A stretch of 36,132 bases of DNA from Nocardioides sp. Lineage in GTDB: Bacteria; Actinomycetota; Actinomycetes; Propionibacteriales; Nocardioidaceae. The stretch covers positions 8,701 through 44,832 of the forward strand of contig DOWL01000204.1 in NCBI GenBank assembly GCA_003519585.1, read 5' to 3'. Within the stretch, counting starts at the first letter, position 1; every line of letters starts with the position of its first letter. Below the pieces are notes generated by a model, which saw only the letters and a list, made by a program, of their open reading frames with translations, was not told the DNA's origin and ran no database searches. Both the position numbers and the translations under genes were made by a program. Of the stretch, positions 17,551 through 25,152 are shown in pieces.

Positions 17551-18411
17551 GTGTCTCTCCTCCGCATCGCGGTCCCCAACAAGGGGTCGCTCTCCCAGTC
17601 CGCCTCCGAGATCCTGCGCGAGTCCGGCTATCGCCAACGCGACGACGCCAAGCAGTTGACGCTGACCGACACCGAGAATGGCGTCGAATTCTTCTACCTG
17701 CGCCCGCGTGACATCGCCCTCTACGTCGGCGAGGGCACGCTCGACGTCGGCATCACAGGTCGCGACCTGCTGCGTGACTCCGGCGCGAAGGCCGAGGAGG
17801 TGCTCTCCCTGGGCTTCGGGCGCAGCCGCTTCCGGTTCGCCGGGCCGGTCGGCCGCTACTCCGATCTGGCCGAGCTGGCGGGCACTCGGATCGCGACGTC
17901 GTACGTCGGGGTGGTGAGCGCATTCCTCGAGGAGCGTGGCATCGAAGCCGAGGTCGTGCGGCTCGACGGGGCCGTCGAGACCAGCATCCAGCTGGGTGTC
18001 GCTGACGTGGTCGCCGACGTGGTCGAGACCGGCAGCACGATGCGCCAGGCCGGGCTCGAAGTGTTCGGCGAGACGATCCTGGACTCCGAAGCGGTGCTGA
18101 TCACCCGCTCCGGTGACATCCACGGTGACGTTCAGGGGGACTTCGAGATCTTCCAGCGCCGCGTCGAGGGCGTCCTGGTGGCCCGCAGCTACGTGATGAT
18201 GGACTACGACATCGAGCAGGCACGGGTCACCGACGCGGTCGCCCTGACGCCGGGCATCGAAGGTCCGACCATCGCACCGTTGCATCGCGAGGGGTGGGTC
18301 GCCGTACGCGCCATGGTCCCGCGCGACGGCGCCCAGCGGCTGATGGACGAGCTCTACGAGCTCGGTGCGCGGGGCATCCTGCTCACGGACATCCATGCCT
18401 GCCGCCTCTGA
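17551..18411 (+). CDS. hisG: ATP phosphoribosyltransferase, long form
   Basis: First and committed step of histidine synthesis, joining ATP and PRPP. The 286-residue protein is the long form: a catalytic domain starting LRIAVPNKGSL, with the PRPP-binding region GVADVVADVVETGSTMRQAG, and a C-terminal ACT-like regulatory domain that in studied members mediates histidine feedback (GPTIAPLHREGWVAVRAMVP). AGGAG lies 5 nt before GTG 17551. The next gene starts 16 nt before the hisG stop. Confidence 0.97.
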   Translation: MSLLRIAVPNKGSLSQSASEILRESGYRQRDDAKQLTLTDTENGVEFFYLRPRDIALYVGEGTLDVGITGRDLLRDSGAKAEEVLSLGFGRSRFRFAGPVGRYSDLAELAGTRIATSYVGVVSAFLEERGIEAEVVRLDGAVETSIQLGVADVVADVVETGSTMRQAGLEVFGETILDSEAVLITRSGDIHGDVQGDFEIFQRRVEGVLVARSYVMMDYDIEQARVTDAVALTPGIEGPTIAPLHREGWVAVRAMVPRDGAQRLMDELYELGARGILLTDIHACRL

Positions 18412-18874
18412 CCCGACCCGCCCACCCGCGCTGCCCGAGCTGCCGCGCACGTGGCGCCCACTCGGCGCGCGGGTCGTGGGTATCGCGATCTCGGTCTGCC
18501 TCGGCGCGGTCTGTGCGGCCACCTGGCTGACCTTCGACGCCGAGACCCGCGGCCGGTTCACGGTCTTCCAGCGTGGCACGCTGGTCTTCTTCGGGCTGCT
18601 CTTCCTGGTGCTGATGTACGCCTTGATCCGCTCCCGCGCGGTCGCCTACCCCGACCGGCTGGTCGTGGTGAACGGCTACCGGCGCCACGAGTACGAATGG
18701 CCCCAGATCGTGGCCGCCCGCCTCCCGCCGGGAGCACCCTGGGTCACCCTCGACCTCGCCGACGGCGAGACCGCTTCGGTGATGGGCATCCAAGGCTCCG
18801 ACGGAGACCGCGCCCGCTCCGCCCTCCGCGAACTCAAAGCCCTGGTCGCCGCCGCCTCCCCACCCTCCCCGTGA
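18395..18874 (+). CDS. PH domain-like membrane protein
   Basis: A 159-residue protein with two membrane segments (about residues 26-46, GIAISVCLGAVCAATWLTF, and about 57-75, LVFFGLLFLVLMYALI), followed by a small bacterial PH-like domain (AYPDRLVVVNGYRRHEYEWP and WVTLDLADGETASVMGIQ). Its function is unknown. It commonly follows hisG in actinobacteria as far as I recall. ATG 18395 overlaps the end of hisG, which suggests coupling. The stop codon is the first bases of the tandem palindromic repeat. Confidence 0.8.
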   Translation: MPAASDPTRPPALPELPRTWRPLGARVVGIAISVCLGAVCAATWLTFDAETRGRFTVFQRGTLVFFGLLFLVLMYALIRSRAVAYPDRLVVVNGYRRHEYEWPQIVAARLPPGAPWVTLDLADGETASVMGIQGSDGDRARSALRELKALVAAASPPSP

Positions 18875-18963
18875 CCCGTCGTTACTCGTGAGGAGTAACG
18901 ACGGCTCGGCGCAAATTTCGCGGTGACCCGTCGCTACTCGTGACGAGTAACGACGGGTCGGCG
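18871..18963. repeat. Two tandem palindromic 41-nt repeats between convergent genes
   Basis: Unit 1 (18871-18911) and unit 2 (18923-18963) agree at 38 of 41 positions and are separated by 11 nt. Each is a near-perfect hairpin: unit 1 pairs CCGTCGTTACTC with GAGTAACGACGG (12 bp, loop GTGAG); unit 2 pairs GACCCGTCG and TACTC with GAGTA and CGACGGGTC with one internal mismatch. They fill the gap between the PH-like gene (plus) and the aldose epimerase gene (minus). Likely two-way terminators or a protein-binding repeat. Confidence 0.8.
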
Positions 18964-18981
18964 TCGAGCGATATATCGGCG

Positions 18982-19899
18982 TCAGTCGGCGATACGGATT
19001 CCCCAGGAGGCGGAGAAGTCCGCACCGGGGGCCAGGGTGATGACGTCCTCACCGGTGACGAAGGCGTTGGCCTGGGCGGTCATGGGTTCAACGGCGACCG
19101 AGCGCCGTCGGGTGCCCTCGGCGTTGTCGTCACCGGTGTAGACCATGAGCCACGGGTGTGCGGCGTCGGCCCACAGCGCGACGGCGTGGCCGGAGACGGG
19201 GTCGCGCAGCTGGACGGTGACGCGGCCGGCGTCGTCGCGGGCCAGATCCGTGAAGGCGTGGTCGAGCACCGTGTTGCGGATCGGTCGGGCCACCCGGAAG
19301 TCGGCTTCGGTCCCGTCCACCGGCTCACGGCCGACCGGCAGCTTGCGATCCGGGTCGGACAGCGTCCGGGTGGCCGCGGGCAGGGTGAGCTCCCAGCCGT
19401 CGCAGGGACCGGTGCCGACGGTGAGATAGGGGTGCGCGCCGTGAGCGTACGGCGCCGGCCCGTCAGCCAGGTTGGTCGCGCTCTGGGTGACGGTGAGTCC
19501 GTCGGCGCTGACGTCGTAGACGACCAGCAGGTCGAGGGTCCACGGATATCCGCTTTGCGCCATCAACCGATAGCGCAGCGCCGCGGAGTGCTCGGTGTGC
19601 TCCTCGAGCGTCCACGCCGCCCACCGAACCAGTCCGTGCGACGCGTTGTGCCGGCCGGGCTCGCTGAGCGGGAGTTGCTGCCGCGTGCCGCCGAAGGTGT
19701 ACGCACCGTCGGCGATCCGGTTGGGCCACGGCGCGAGGAGTTGGCCGCGCCCGCTCGAGGACTGCTCGCGCTCGTCGAATCCGTCGACCAAGGGCCTGCC
19801 GTCGTGCTCCAGGAGACGCAGCGCGCCGCCGCTCTCGGTGACCACCGCGCGGTACCCGTTGCCGCTGATCTCGTACTGCTCGCCGCTGGGTGCCACCAC
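18982..19899 (-). CDS. Aldose 1-epimerase family protein
   Basis: A 305-residue mutarotase-like enzyme (galactose mutarotase fold) acting on an unknown sugar. Typical features are an early GRGQLLAPWPNRIADG (substrate-binding Asn-Arg), NASHGLVRW with a conserved His, and PYAHGAHPYLTVG with the catalytic His, then a late VAVEPMTAQANAF holding the conserved Glu. GTG 19899 is chosen because TAGGTT lies 7 nt upstream on the minus strand; TTG 19908 in frame is an alternative. Longer forms reach into the divergent lipoprotein gene and are rejected. Confidence 0.88.
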   Translation of the reverse strand: MVAPSGEQYEISGNGYRAVVTESGGALRLLEHDGRPLVDGFDEREQSSSGRGQLLAPWPNRIADGAYTFGGTRQQLPLSEPGRHNASHGLVRWAAWTLEEHTEHSAALRYRLMAQSGYPWTLDLLVVYDVSADGLTVTQSATNLADGPAPYAHGAHPYLTVGTGPCDGWELTLPAATRTLSDPDRKLPVGREPVDGTEADFRVARPIRNTVLDHAFTDLARDDAGRVTVQLRDPVSGHAVALWADAAHPWLMVYTGDDNAEGTRRRSVAVEPMTAQANAFVTGEDVITLAPGADFSASWGIRIAD

Positions 19900-19906
19900 G
19901 CGGGTC

Positions 19907-19912
19907 AACCTA
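19907..19912 (-). promoter_or_regulatory. Putative leaderless -10 element of the epimerase gene (TAGGTT)
   Basis: TAGGTT on the minus strand lies 7 nt before GTG 19899, in a 61-bp divergent region. Confidence 0.45.
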
Positions 19913-19948
19913 CGTGGTGGCCCCGGCGACAGGGGAGCCCTCGCTCGT

Positions 19949-19954
19949 GATCCT
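19949..19954 (+). promoter_or_regulatory. Possible -10 element of the lipoprotein gene (GATCCT)
   Basis: GATCCT lies 6 nt before ATG 19961; it keeps only the A and final T of the consensus, so it is weak. Confidence 0.25.
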
Positions 19955-19960
19955 GGGCGG

Positions 19961-20941
19961 ATGGCGGCAGTCACCGGATCGGTACGACGGACGGTGCTGG
20001 CCGCGGTCGCGCTCGTCGCTGCCACGGCAGGCTGCGGTGACGGTTCCGACCGATCGACCGGCGCCCCAGCCGGCACGACCGCTACCGGCCCACTAGCGCT
20101 CGAACTCGCCGACGTCTTCGAGACAGCGGGCAACCCCGAGTGGCTCGTGGCGGGGTTCGACCGCGTCTGGGTGCACAAGGACGACGGGGCCGTCCTCGGC
20201 CTGGACGCCGACACGGGAGAAGTGGTCCAGACTCTCGACACCGGCCACCACGAACTCCCGGCCTGTCAGGGATTCGGCCGCGACGACACGGCCCTCTGGT
20301 CCTGCGCCGGCACCGACGCGCTGGTCAGGATCGACCCCGAGACGGCCGCAGTCACGCGCGTGCCGGTGGCCAAGCGCAGCGACCAGGGGCGGCTCGCGTT
20401 CGCCGGCGGCCTGCTGTGGTACCTCGAAACCGGCACCAACGACCTCGTCGGGTTGGACGACCAGGCGGCCGAGGCAGCCCGCGTTCCCCTTGGTGAGGTG
20501 TGCACCGATCTCGCCTACGACGACGACGTGATCTTCGCGCTCTGCCCCTCCACTCACCACGTGCTGCGGGTCGATCCCGTGGGCCGGGAGCTGACCGGAT
20601 CGATCGACGTCGGTAACCCGCGGAACGCCGCGGTCGGCGCGGACCTGTTCGTCGGGGACGGCGGCGGGATGCTGCAGGTCGACACCGAGTCGCTGGAGGT
20701 CCTGCATCGATACGACGACGTCGGCCCGGGACAGGTGGGCAATGTCGACGCGAGCGCCGACGAAGTCTGGGTCCGCGAGCAGGACGGCACGTTCCTGACC
20801 CGGATCGATCCGGAGACCCATGAGGTGGTGGCGACCGTCGAGGCCCCGGATTACCCCAGCGGCGGCGATGTGCTGATCACCGACGACTGGATCTGGGTCA
20901 CCGCGTCGGACGACAACCTGGTGGCCCGCGTAGCCAGGTAG
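19961..20941 (+). CDS. Predicted lipoprotein with YncE-like beta-propeller
   Basis: A 326-residue exported protein. Residues 1-25 are a lipoprotein signal peptide: SVRRTVL, a hydrophobic stretch and the lipobox ATAGC, with Cys25 as the lipid anchor. The remainder consists of repeated beta-propeller blades of the YncE/NHL type, recognisable in repeated units such as ALVRIDPETAAVTRVPV, HVLRVDPVGRELTGSIDVG and FLTRIDPETHEVVATVEAP. Such proteins bind ligands or partners at the cell surface; the role is unknown. It diverges from the epimerase gene and converges on the kinase gene. Confidence 0.82.
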   Translation: MAAVTGSVRRTVLAAVALVAATAGCGDGSDRSTGAPAGTTATGPLALELADVFETAGNPEWLVAGFDRVWVHKDDGAVLGLDADTGEVVQTLDTGHHELPACQGFGRDDTALWSCAGTDALVRIDPETAAVTRVPVAKRSDQGRLAFAGGLLWYLETGTNDLVGLDDQAAEAARVPLGEVCTDLAYDDDVIFALCPSTHHVLRVDPVGRELTGSIDVGNPRNAAVGADLFVGDGGGMLQVDTESLEVLHRYDDVGPGQVGNVDASADEVWVREQDGTFLTRIDPETHEVVATVEAPDYPSGGDVLITDDWIWVTASDDNLVARVAR

Positions 20942-20949
20942 GACTCTGC

Positions 20950-21534
20950 CTACCCGGGTCTCACGACAGGCGGGCGGGCGCCGGTGCCGTCCACCAGGAC
21001 ATCGGCGCGCTCCTGGGACCGGAACCGGTCGAACAGGTCGCGTTCGGAGCCCATGAAGGTCCGCCAGTGCTGCTCCAGGTGGTCGCCGTCGCGGGCCAAT
21101 CCGCGGGCCAGCCGCAGCTCGTCGTCGACCTCGACCCAGACCAATGCGGTGACGTACGGCGCGATGGCCGGCTCGCTGCTGCCGACGCCCTCGACGACCA
21201 GCCACGGTCCTGGAGGGACCGACACGGACGCGTCGAAGCGGCCCTGGTGCCAGTCGTAGACCCGGTAGTGGCCCGTTCGTCCGGCCGCCAGCTCGGTGAT
21301 CACCTCGACAAGCTGGCGCGAGACGGTGGCGAACCCGCCCCAACCCTCCATCAGGTCGTCGCCGTGGATGACCACGGCGCCGGTGCGGGCGGCGATCTCG
21401 GCGGCCAGAGTGGTCTTCCCGGAGCCGGCCGGTCCGTCCACGCACACCAGCCGTCCGCCACCCAAAGTGACCGCCCGGCCCGCCGCGAGCGTGACGACCA
21501 CGCCGGCGACGTCAGAAGGCGAGCCCGTGGCCAC
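20950..21534 (-). CDS. P-loop kinase, uridine kinase-like
   Basis: A 194-residue P-loop NTPase with Walker A GPAGSGKTT (from about residue 34), the strand VVIHGDDLMEGWGG with a catalytic-type Asp, and WLVVEGVG (Walker B-like), as in uridine kinase and related small-molecule kinases. The substrate is unproven. The GTG start (21534) overlaps the 3' end of the aldolase-like gene by 23 nt, so it is translationally coupled as the third gene of a minus-strand operon; a shorter form starting near VVVTLAAG is possible. Confidence 0.8.
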   Translation of the reverse strand: MATGSPSDVAGVVVTLAAGRAVTLGGGRLVCVDGPAGSGKTTLAAEIAARTGAVVIHGDDLMEGWGGFATVSRQLVEVITELAAGRTGHYRVYDWHQGRFDASVSVPPGPWLVVEGVGSSEPAIAPYVTALVWVEVDDELRLARGLARDGDHLEQHWRTFMGSERDLFDRFRSQERADVLVDGTGARPPVVRPG

Positions 21535-22738
21535 GGTAGGTCGAGACCTCCTCGACGAACCGCGATCCCGACAGCAGTTGCACGGTGTTGGTGTGCTCGA
21601 ACAGCTCGCCGGACTTGGCGTGCCGGAACCACACCAGGTCGCCGACCGACAGCAGCGCTGCCGGATGTCCGGTGAGCGGCGTCTGCACCTCGCCGGCGCC
21701 CTCGAGCCCGGTCAGGTGCAACCCCGCAGGCGCCCACGGCGACGGCGCGCGGTCCTTGCCTGACGGGCCGGACGCGATCAGACCGCCGCCGTGCACCGTG
21801 GCGATCTCGGGAGACGGGCGACGGGTCACCGGCAGCCCGAAGAAAGCCGCCGGCCGCGGGTCGAAGGACTGATAGTGGTCGAACAGTGTGGGCGCCAGCA
21901 GCCCCGAGCCGGCGGCGACCTCGGTCACGACCCGGTCGGCGACCGTGGCTTCCACCGAGCCACTGCCTCCGGCATTCCAGAACTCCAGCTCGGCACCCGA
22001 TGCGCGGAGTGCGTCGGCCACCTCGCGGCGCCGTACCTCGAGCTGGCTCATCGACAGCGACTTGATCCGGCGTACGACGGCCGAGCGGGCCCGCTGCGAG
22101 GGCACCTCGTCCTGGACGCCGGCCACCTGACCCTCGTAGGTCATCGCGCCGACCAGGCGGAAGCCGGGACGCTCGCCGACCAGCCGCGCCAGCCGCGCGA
22201 CCTCGGCGGCGTCGTAGAGGGGTGAGCGCTTCGGGCCGACGTGCTGGCCGCCCATCCGGAGCCCGGCGTCGACGTCGATCGCGATCCGGACCGGCACCGC
22301 GTGCGAGGAGCGCACCGAGTCGACCACGTCGAGATGCGCGACGTCGTCGATCATCAGCGTGATCCGGGCCGCGGCTGCGGGGGAGGCCACCAGCCGGGCC
22401 AGGGCACCCCGGTCGACGGTGGGATAGGCGACGACGATGTCGTCGCTCACGCCGTTCTCTTCGAGCCAGAGCGCCTCGGCCAGCGTGTAGCCGAGCACAC
22501 CCTCGAAGCCGTCGCGCGCCAGCACCCGGCGCAGGAGCGCCGGGATCCGCACGGACTTCGACGCGACCCTGATCGGCGTACCTCCGGCGCGGCGGAGCAG
22601 GTCGTCGGCGTTGGCGTCGAAGGCGTCGAGGTCGACGACCATGAGCGGAGTGGCCAGTGGCGTCTCGTGGCTCGCGACCGCGCCGTTGAGCCGCGCCCAG
22701 AGCCGGTTGCGCTCGACGCTGGAGCCGGCCGAGATCAC
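21512..22738 (-). CDS. D-threonine aldolase / alanine racemase-like PLP enzyme
   Basis: A 408-residue fold-type III PLP protein of the amino acid deaminase/aldolase group. The N-terminus shows ATPLMVVDLDAFDANADDL and IRVASKSVR with the PLP lysine, then DVDAGLRMGG, GAMTYEGQVAG and FWNAGGSGS, which bind the cofactor phosphate. The C-terminal beta domain begins with GGGLIASGPSGKDRAP. Such enzymes split or deaminate beta-hydroxy-D-amino acids; the true substrate is not known. The GTG start (22738) overlaps the stop of the membrane protein gene by 4 nt (GTGA), a tight operon. Confidence 0.85.
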   Translation of the reverse strand: MISAGSSVERNRLWARLNGAVASHETPLATPLMVVDLDAFDANADDLLRRAGGTPIRVASKSVRIPALLRRVLARDGFEGVLGYTLAEALWLEENGVSDDIVVAYPTVDRGALARLVASPAAAARITLMIDDVAHLDVVDSVRSSHAVPVRIAIDVDAGLRMGGQHVGPKRSPLYDAAEVARLARLVGERPGFRLVGAMTYEGQVAGVQDEVPSQRARSAVVRRIKSLSMSQLEVRRREVADALRASGAELEFWNAGGSGSVEATVADRVVTEVAAGSGLLAPTLFDHYQSFDPRPAAFFGLPVTRRPSPEIATVHGGGLIASGPSGKDRAPSPWAPAGLHLTGLEGAGEVQTPLTGHPAALLSVGDLVWFRHAKSGELFEHTNTVQLLSGSRFVEEVSTYRGHGLAF

Positions 22739-23169
22739 GTGATGCCGCGCTTGCGCAGCAGGGCCTCGATCTCGGCGAGCTCGGGGTCGACGTCGGCCAC
22801 GACCGGCTTGGCCGCCCGGCCGCTGGAGCGGTTGAGCTCCGTGCTGTTCTTCGAGTCGCCTGCGGACGACGCTCCGCGGTTGACGGCATACCCGGCCACC
22901 ACGAAACAGACGACCGAGACGCCGGCGAGCATGATGCCGAGCCAGTTGGACGGGCTGAAGGCGAAGTCGATCGCCCAGTCGCCGATCGCCGAGCCGATGG
23001 TGGTGACCAGTTGGAGGGTGTCGGTGAGCAGCAGGGCGAGGGGGATCAGCGTGATCCCGACCCCGCGCAGTCCAGCGACGAACCCGCGCCGCCGGAAGGC
23101 GAACCAGGTGTAGAGGCCGCCGAGCAGCGTGAGGGTCGTCGCCAGCGCCCCCCAGGTCACGTCGTCCAC
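22735..23169 (-). CDS. Small membrane protein of unknown function
   Basis: A 144-residue protein with three or four predicted membrane segments (about 4-25, 30-52, possibly 55-70, and 75-97), then a charged cytoplasmic tail ending in a short helix (LAEIEALLRKRGI). I do not recognise a family. It is the first gene of a minus-strand operon with the aldolase-like and kinase genes. GTG 23169 has TACGCT exactly 6 nt upstream, a clear leaderless pattern. Confidence 0.7.
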   Translation of the reverse strand: MDDVTWGALATTLTLLGGLYTWFAFRRRGFVAGLRGVGITLIPLALLLTDTLQLVTTIGSAIGDWAIDFAFSPSNWLGIMLAGVSVVCFVVAGYAVNRGASSAGDSKNSTELNRSSGRAAKPVVADVDPELAEIEALLRKRGIT

Positions 23170-23175
23170 ACTGCA

Positions 23176-23181
23176 AGCGTA
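23176..23181 (-). promoter_or_regulatory. Putative leaderless -10 element of the membrane protein operon (TACGCT)
   Basis: TACGCT on the minus strand lies exactly 6 nt before GTG 23169. Confidence 0.55.
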
Positions 23182-23318
23182 GGGGGCGCTGGTTGCGACG
23201 TTCGCTGCGCGACCTCCCTCAACCGGCAGCGACGGCTACCGGGCACCGGCGTCGTGTCGTCGGCCCACCTCGGGCGATGCGCGATCCCTGGACTTTCGCG
23301 GGAGCGACGCCCACCGCC

Positions 23319-23324
23319 TACCGT
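23319..23324 (+). promoter_or_regulatory. Putative leaderless -10 element of the SseB-like gene (TACCGT)
   Basis: TACCGT lies exactly 6 nt before GTG 23331. Confidence 0.55.
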
Positions 23325-23330
23325 AGAGCC

Positions 23331-23777
23331 GTGCACACGTCCGGGACCAGGTTGCTGGCCGGCGCCGGTGCTCCCGACGACCGCGGCGAGCCCGACCCGG
23401 CGCTGACCGCCGCGCTCTCGGCGTACGGCGCGGACCCGGCCCGGGAGCCCGACGTGCTCGCCGCTCTCGCCGACGCGCGACTGCTGGTGCCGGTCGTGGC
23501 CGAGCTCGGCGAGAGTGAGACGGGGGCGGACGGCCTGGTGCGCGACAAGTCGGCGGACCTGGCGACCGTCCTGATGCGGGGCCGCGACGGCCGGCTCGCG
23601 CTACTGGCCTTCACCGGGCTCGAGGCGCTGCACCGGTGGGACCCGGATGCCCGCCCGGTGCCCGTGCCCGCGCGTACGGCGGCGCTCGCGGCCCTCCAGG
23701 ACGGCGCGGAGGCACTGCTCCTCGACGTGGCCGGCCCAGTGTCGTACGTCGCCGCGGTTTCCACTCCGGCGGAATAG
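23331..23777 (+). CDS. SseB N-terminal domain-like protein
   Basis: A 148-residue soluble protein matching the SseB-family core: an early helix-strand (DVLAALADARLLVPVVAE), a strand pair DLATVLMRGRDGRLALLAFT and ALHRWDPDARPVPVPARTAALAAL, then LLLDVAGP. The name comes from an enhanced-serine-sensitivity gene; biochemical function is unknown. It often precedes infC in actinobacteria as I recall. GTG 23331 is chosen by the TACCGT pattern; a longer frame from 23193 has no support. Confidence 0.75.
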   Translation: MHTSGTRLLAGAGAPDDRGEPDPALTAALSAYGADPAREPDVLAALADARLLVPVVAELGESETGADGLVRDKSADLATVLMRGRDGRLALLAFTGLEALHRWDPDARPVPVPARTAALAALQDGAEALLLDVAGPVSYVAAVSTPAE

Positions 23778-23782
23778 TCCGA

Positions 23783-23788
23783 TACCAT
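23783..23788 (+). promoter_or_regulatory. Possible -10 element of the infC operon (TACCAT)
   Basis: TACCAT just after the SseB-like stop would start transcription near 23795 and give a leader of about 260 nt before infC. No good -35 is seen. Confidence 0.4.
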
Positions 23789-23794
23789 CGGGCG

Positions 23795-24056
23795 TTGACC
23801 GATACGTGCTCTCCGGAGCACGGATCTCAAGCGGATGACAGTGGCCCCCGGGTCGCAGGTCCTCCCACCCGCATCGACCGCCTCAGCAACACCGCAACAA
23901 CACCGCAACAACACAGGTCGTCGGGTCCGGTCCTGGCAGTGGTTGGTTGCTCTGGCGAGCGACGAGCTGACCGCCTGGCCTCCGCTTGCGACGCGGAGGC
24001 CTTCTTGCATTTCTAGAGGGATCCTCCGAGGCCAGTCACCGACAGCAGGAGGACAC
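23795..24056 (+). ncRNA. Structured leader of the infC-rpmI-rplT operon
   Basis: A long untranslated leader. Its first element is a perfect 7-bp hairpin (CGTGCTC 23805-23811, loop TCCG, GAGCACG 23816-23822). A CA-rich unstructured stretch follows (AACACCGCAACAACACCGCA), then an intrinsic terminator at 23977-24015. In other phyla this operon is controlled by L20 or other leader mechanisms; a role in attenuation here is inferred from structure. Confidence 0.55.
23977..24015 (+). terminator. Intrinsic terminator in the infC leader (attenuator candidate)
   Basis: GGCCTCCGC (23977-23985) and GCGGAGGCC (23993-24001) form a perfect 9-bp stem with loop TTGCGAC, followed at once by TTCTTGCATTTCT. This is one of the few hairpins in the window with a T-rich tail. 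It stands 41 nt before the infC start, so read-through must be regulated or partial. Confidence 0.7.
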
Positions 24057-24740
24057 ATCAGCACCGAGCTTCGTATCAACGACCGGATCCGGGTACCCGA
24101 GGTCCGCCTCGTGGGTCCCAACGGCGAGACCGTCGGCATCGTGCCGACGGACCAGGCGCTCAAGCTCGCCCAGGAAGCCGACCTCGACCTCGTCGAGATC
24201 GCGCCGCAGGGCAAGCCCCCGGTCTGCAAGCTCATGGACTACGGGAAGTTCAAGTACGAGAACGCCCAGAAGGCCCGTGAGGCGCGCAGGAACCAGACGA
24301 ACGTGATCATCAAGGAGATGAAGCTTCGTCCCAAGATCGACGCCCACGACTACGAGACCAAGAAGGGCCACGTCGTCCGGTTCCTCAAGGCCGGCGACAA
24401 GGTCAAGATCACCATCATGTTCCGCGGTCGCGAGCAGCACCGTCCCGAGCTCGGGTTCCGGCTGCTGCAGCGGTTGGCGGAGGACGTCACGGAGCTGGGC
24501 TTCGTGGAGTCGGCGCCCAAGCAGGACGGCCGGAACATGATCATGGTGCTCGGCCCGCACAAGAAGAAGGCCGAGGCCAAGGTCGAGCAGAAGGCCGCCA
24601 AGGAGGAGCGCGCCGCCGAGCGCGCCGCCGAGGCCGCAGCAGAGCACGAGGAGCGGGCCGCGGCCCGCGCCGCCGGCCCCGTGGCCCAGAAGAAGGAACG
24701 CGGTCGCTCGGAGAATCTCGACCCCGAGATCGAAGCGTGA
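24057..24740 (+). CDS. infC: Translation initiation factor IF-3, ATC start
   Basis: IF-3 binds the 30S subunit and checks start codon and initiator tRNA. The 227-residue protein carries the N-terminal domain ([19 protein letters not shown]), the linker ([17 protein letters not shown]) and the C-terminal domain ([13 protein letters not shown] [19 protein letters not shown], then [16 protein letters not shown]). A charged Ala/Lys/Glu-rich tail of about 50 residues follows. The likely start is ATC 24057, 4 nt after AGGAGG; no ATG, GTG or TTG lies at the expected position. Known infC genes in other bacteria use rare starts for autoregulation by IF-3, so the same is likely here. Confidence 0.95.
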   Translation: MSTELRINDRIRVPEVRLVGPNGETVGIVPTDQALKLAQEADLDLVEIAPQGKPPVCKLMDYGKFKYENAQKAREARRNQTNVIIKEMKLRPKIDAHDYETKKGHVVRFLKAGDKVKITIMFRGREQHRPELGFRLLQRLAEDVTELGFVESAPKQDGRNMIMVLGPHKKKAEAKVEQKAAKEERAAERAAEAAAEHEERAAARAAGPVAQKKERGRSENLDPEIEA

Positions 24741-24745
24741 GCCCA

Positions 24746-24840
24746 GCCGTGAGCGAGGAACGAGCTCACGGCGTGCGGGCGAACGGGTCGAGCAAGCGCC
24801 GCGGCTGAGGAACGAAGCCGCGGCAGCGCGTCGAGACACA
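24746..24840 (+). repeat. Twin-hairpin repeat, locus I (loop GAGGAACGA)
   Basis: Two perfect 9-bp hairpins: GCCGTGAGC/GCTCACGGC (24746-24754 and 24764-24772) and GCCGCGGCT/AGCCGCGGC (24798-24806 and 24816-24824). Stems differ, but both loops are GAGGAACGA. The second is flanked by GTCGAGCA before and GTCGAGACA after. The same design recurs on the minus strand at 29172-29319. It lies in the infC-rpmI gap. Confidence 0.8.
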
Positions 24841-24897
24841 CCGCAGCGATCAGCCCGACTCGATCAAGACGACGTAACGCAGCACGAGGAGAGAGAC

Positions 24898-25092
24898 ATG
24901 CCCAAGAACAAGACGCACTCGGGTGCCAGCAAGCGGTTCCGGGTCACCGGGTCCGGCAAGATCCGGCGCCAGAAGGCCGGCCTGCGCCACAACCTGGAGA
25001 AGAAGCCCTCCAAGGTGACGCGCCGGATGTCCGGCACGACCGAGGTCGCCAAGGCCGACGTCAGCCGAGCCAAGAAGCTGCTGGGCCTCTGA
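24898..25092 (+). CDS. rpmI: 50S ribosomal protein bL35
   Basis: A 64-residue basic protein of the large subunit; sequence [20 protein letters not shown] is diagnostic for bL35. GAGGAGAG precedes ATG 24898. It lies between infC and rplT as in most bacteria, with a 157-bp gap before it that holds the twin-hairpin repeat. Confidence 0.98.
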   Translation: MPKNKTHSGASKRFRVTGSGKIRRQKAGLRHNLEKKPSKVTRRMSGTTEVAKADVSRAKKLLGL

Positions 25093-25152
25093 GCCTGCCC
25101 TTCTCAGAGACCTCAGCGACACAGCGACCCAGACACAAGGAGCAACGAAGAC

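Noticed and set aside
23835..24056. Longer infC starting at ATG 23835
   Set aside because: It would translate through the leader terminator and add residues absent from IF-3; homology starts at ATC 24057.
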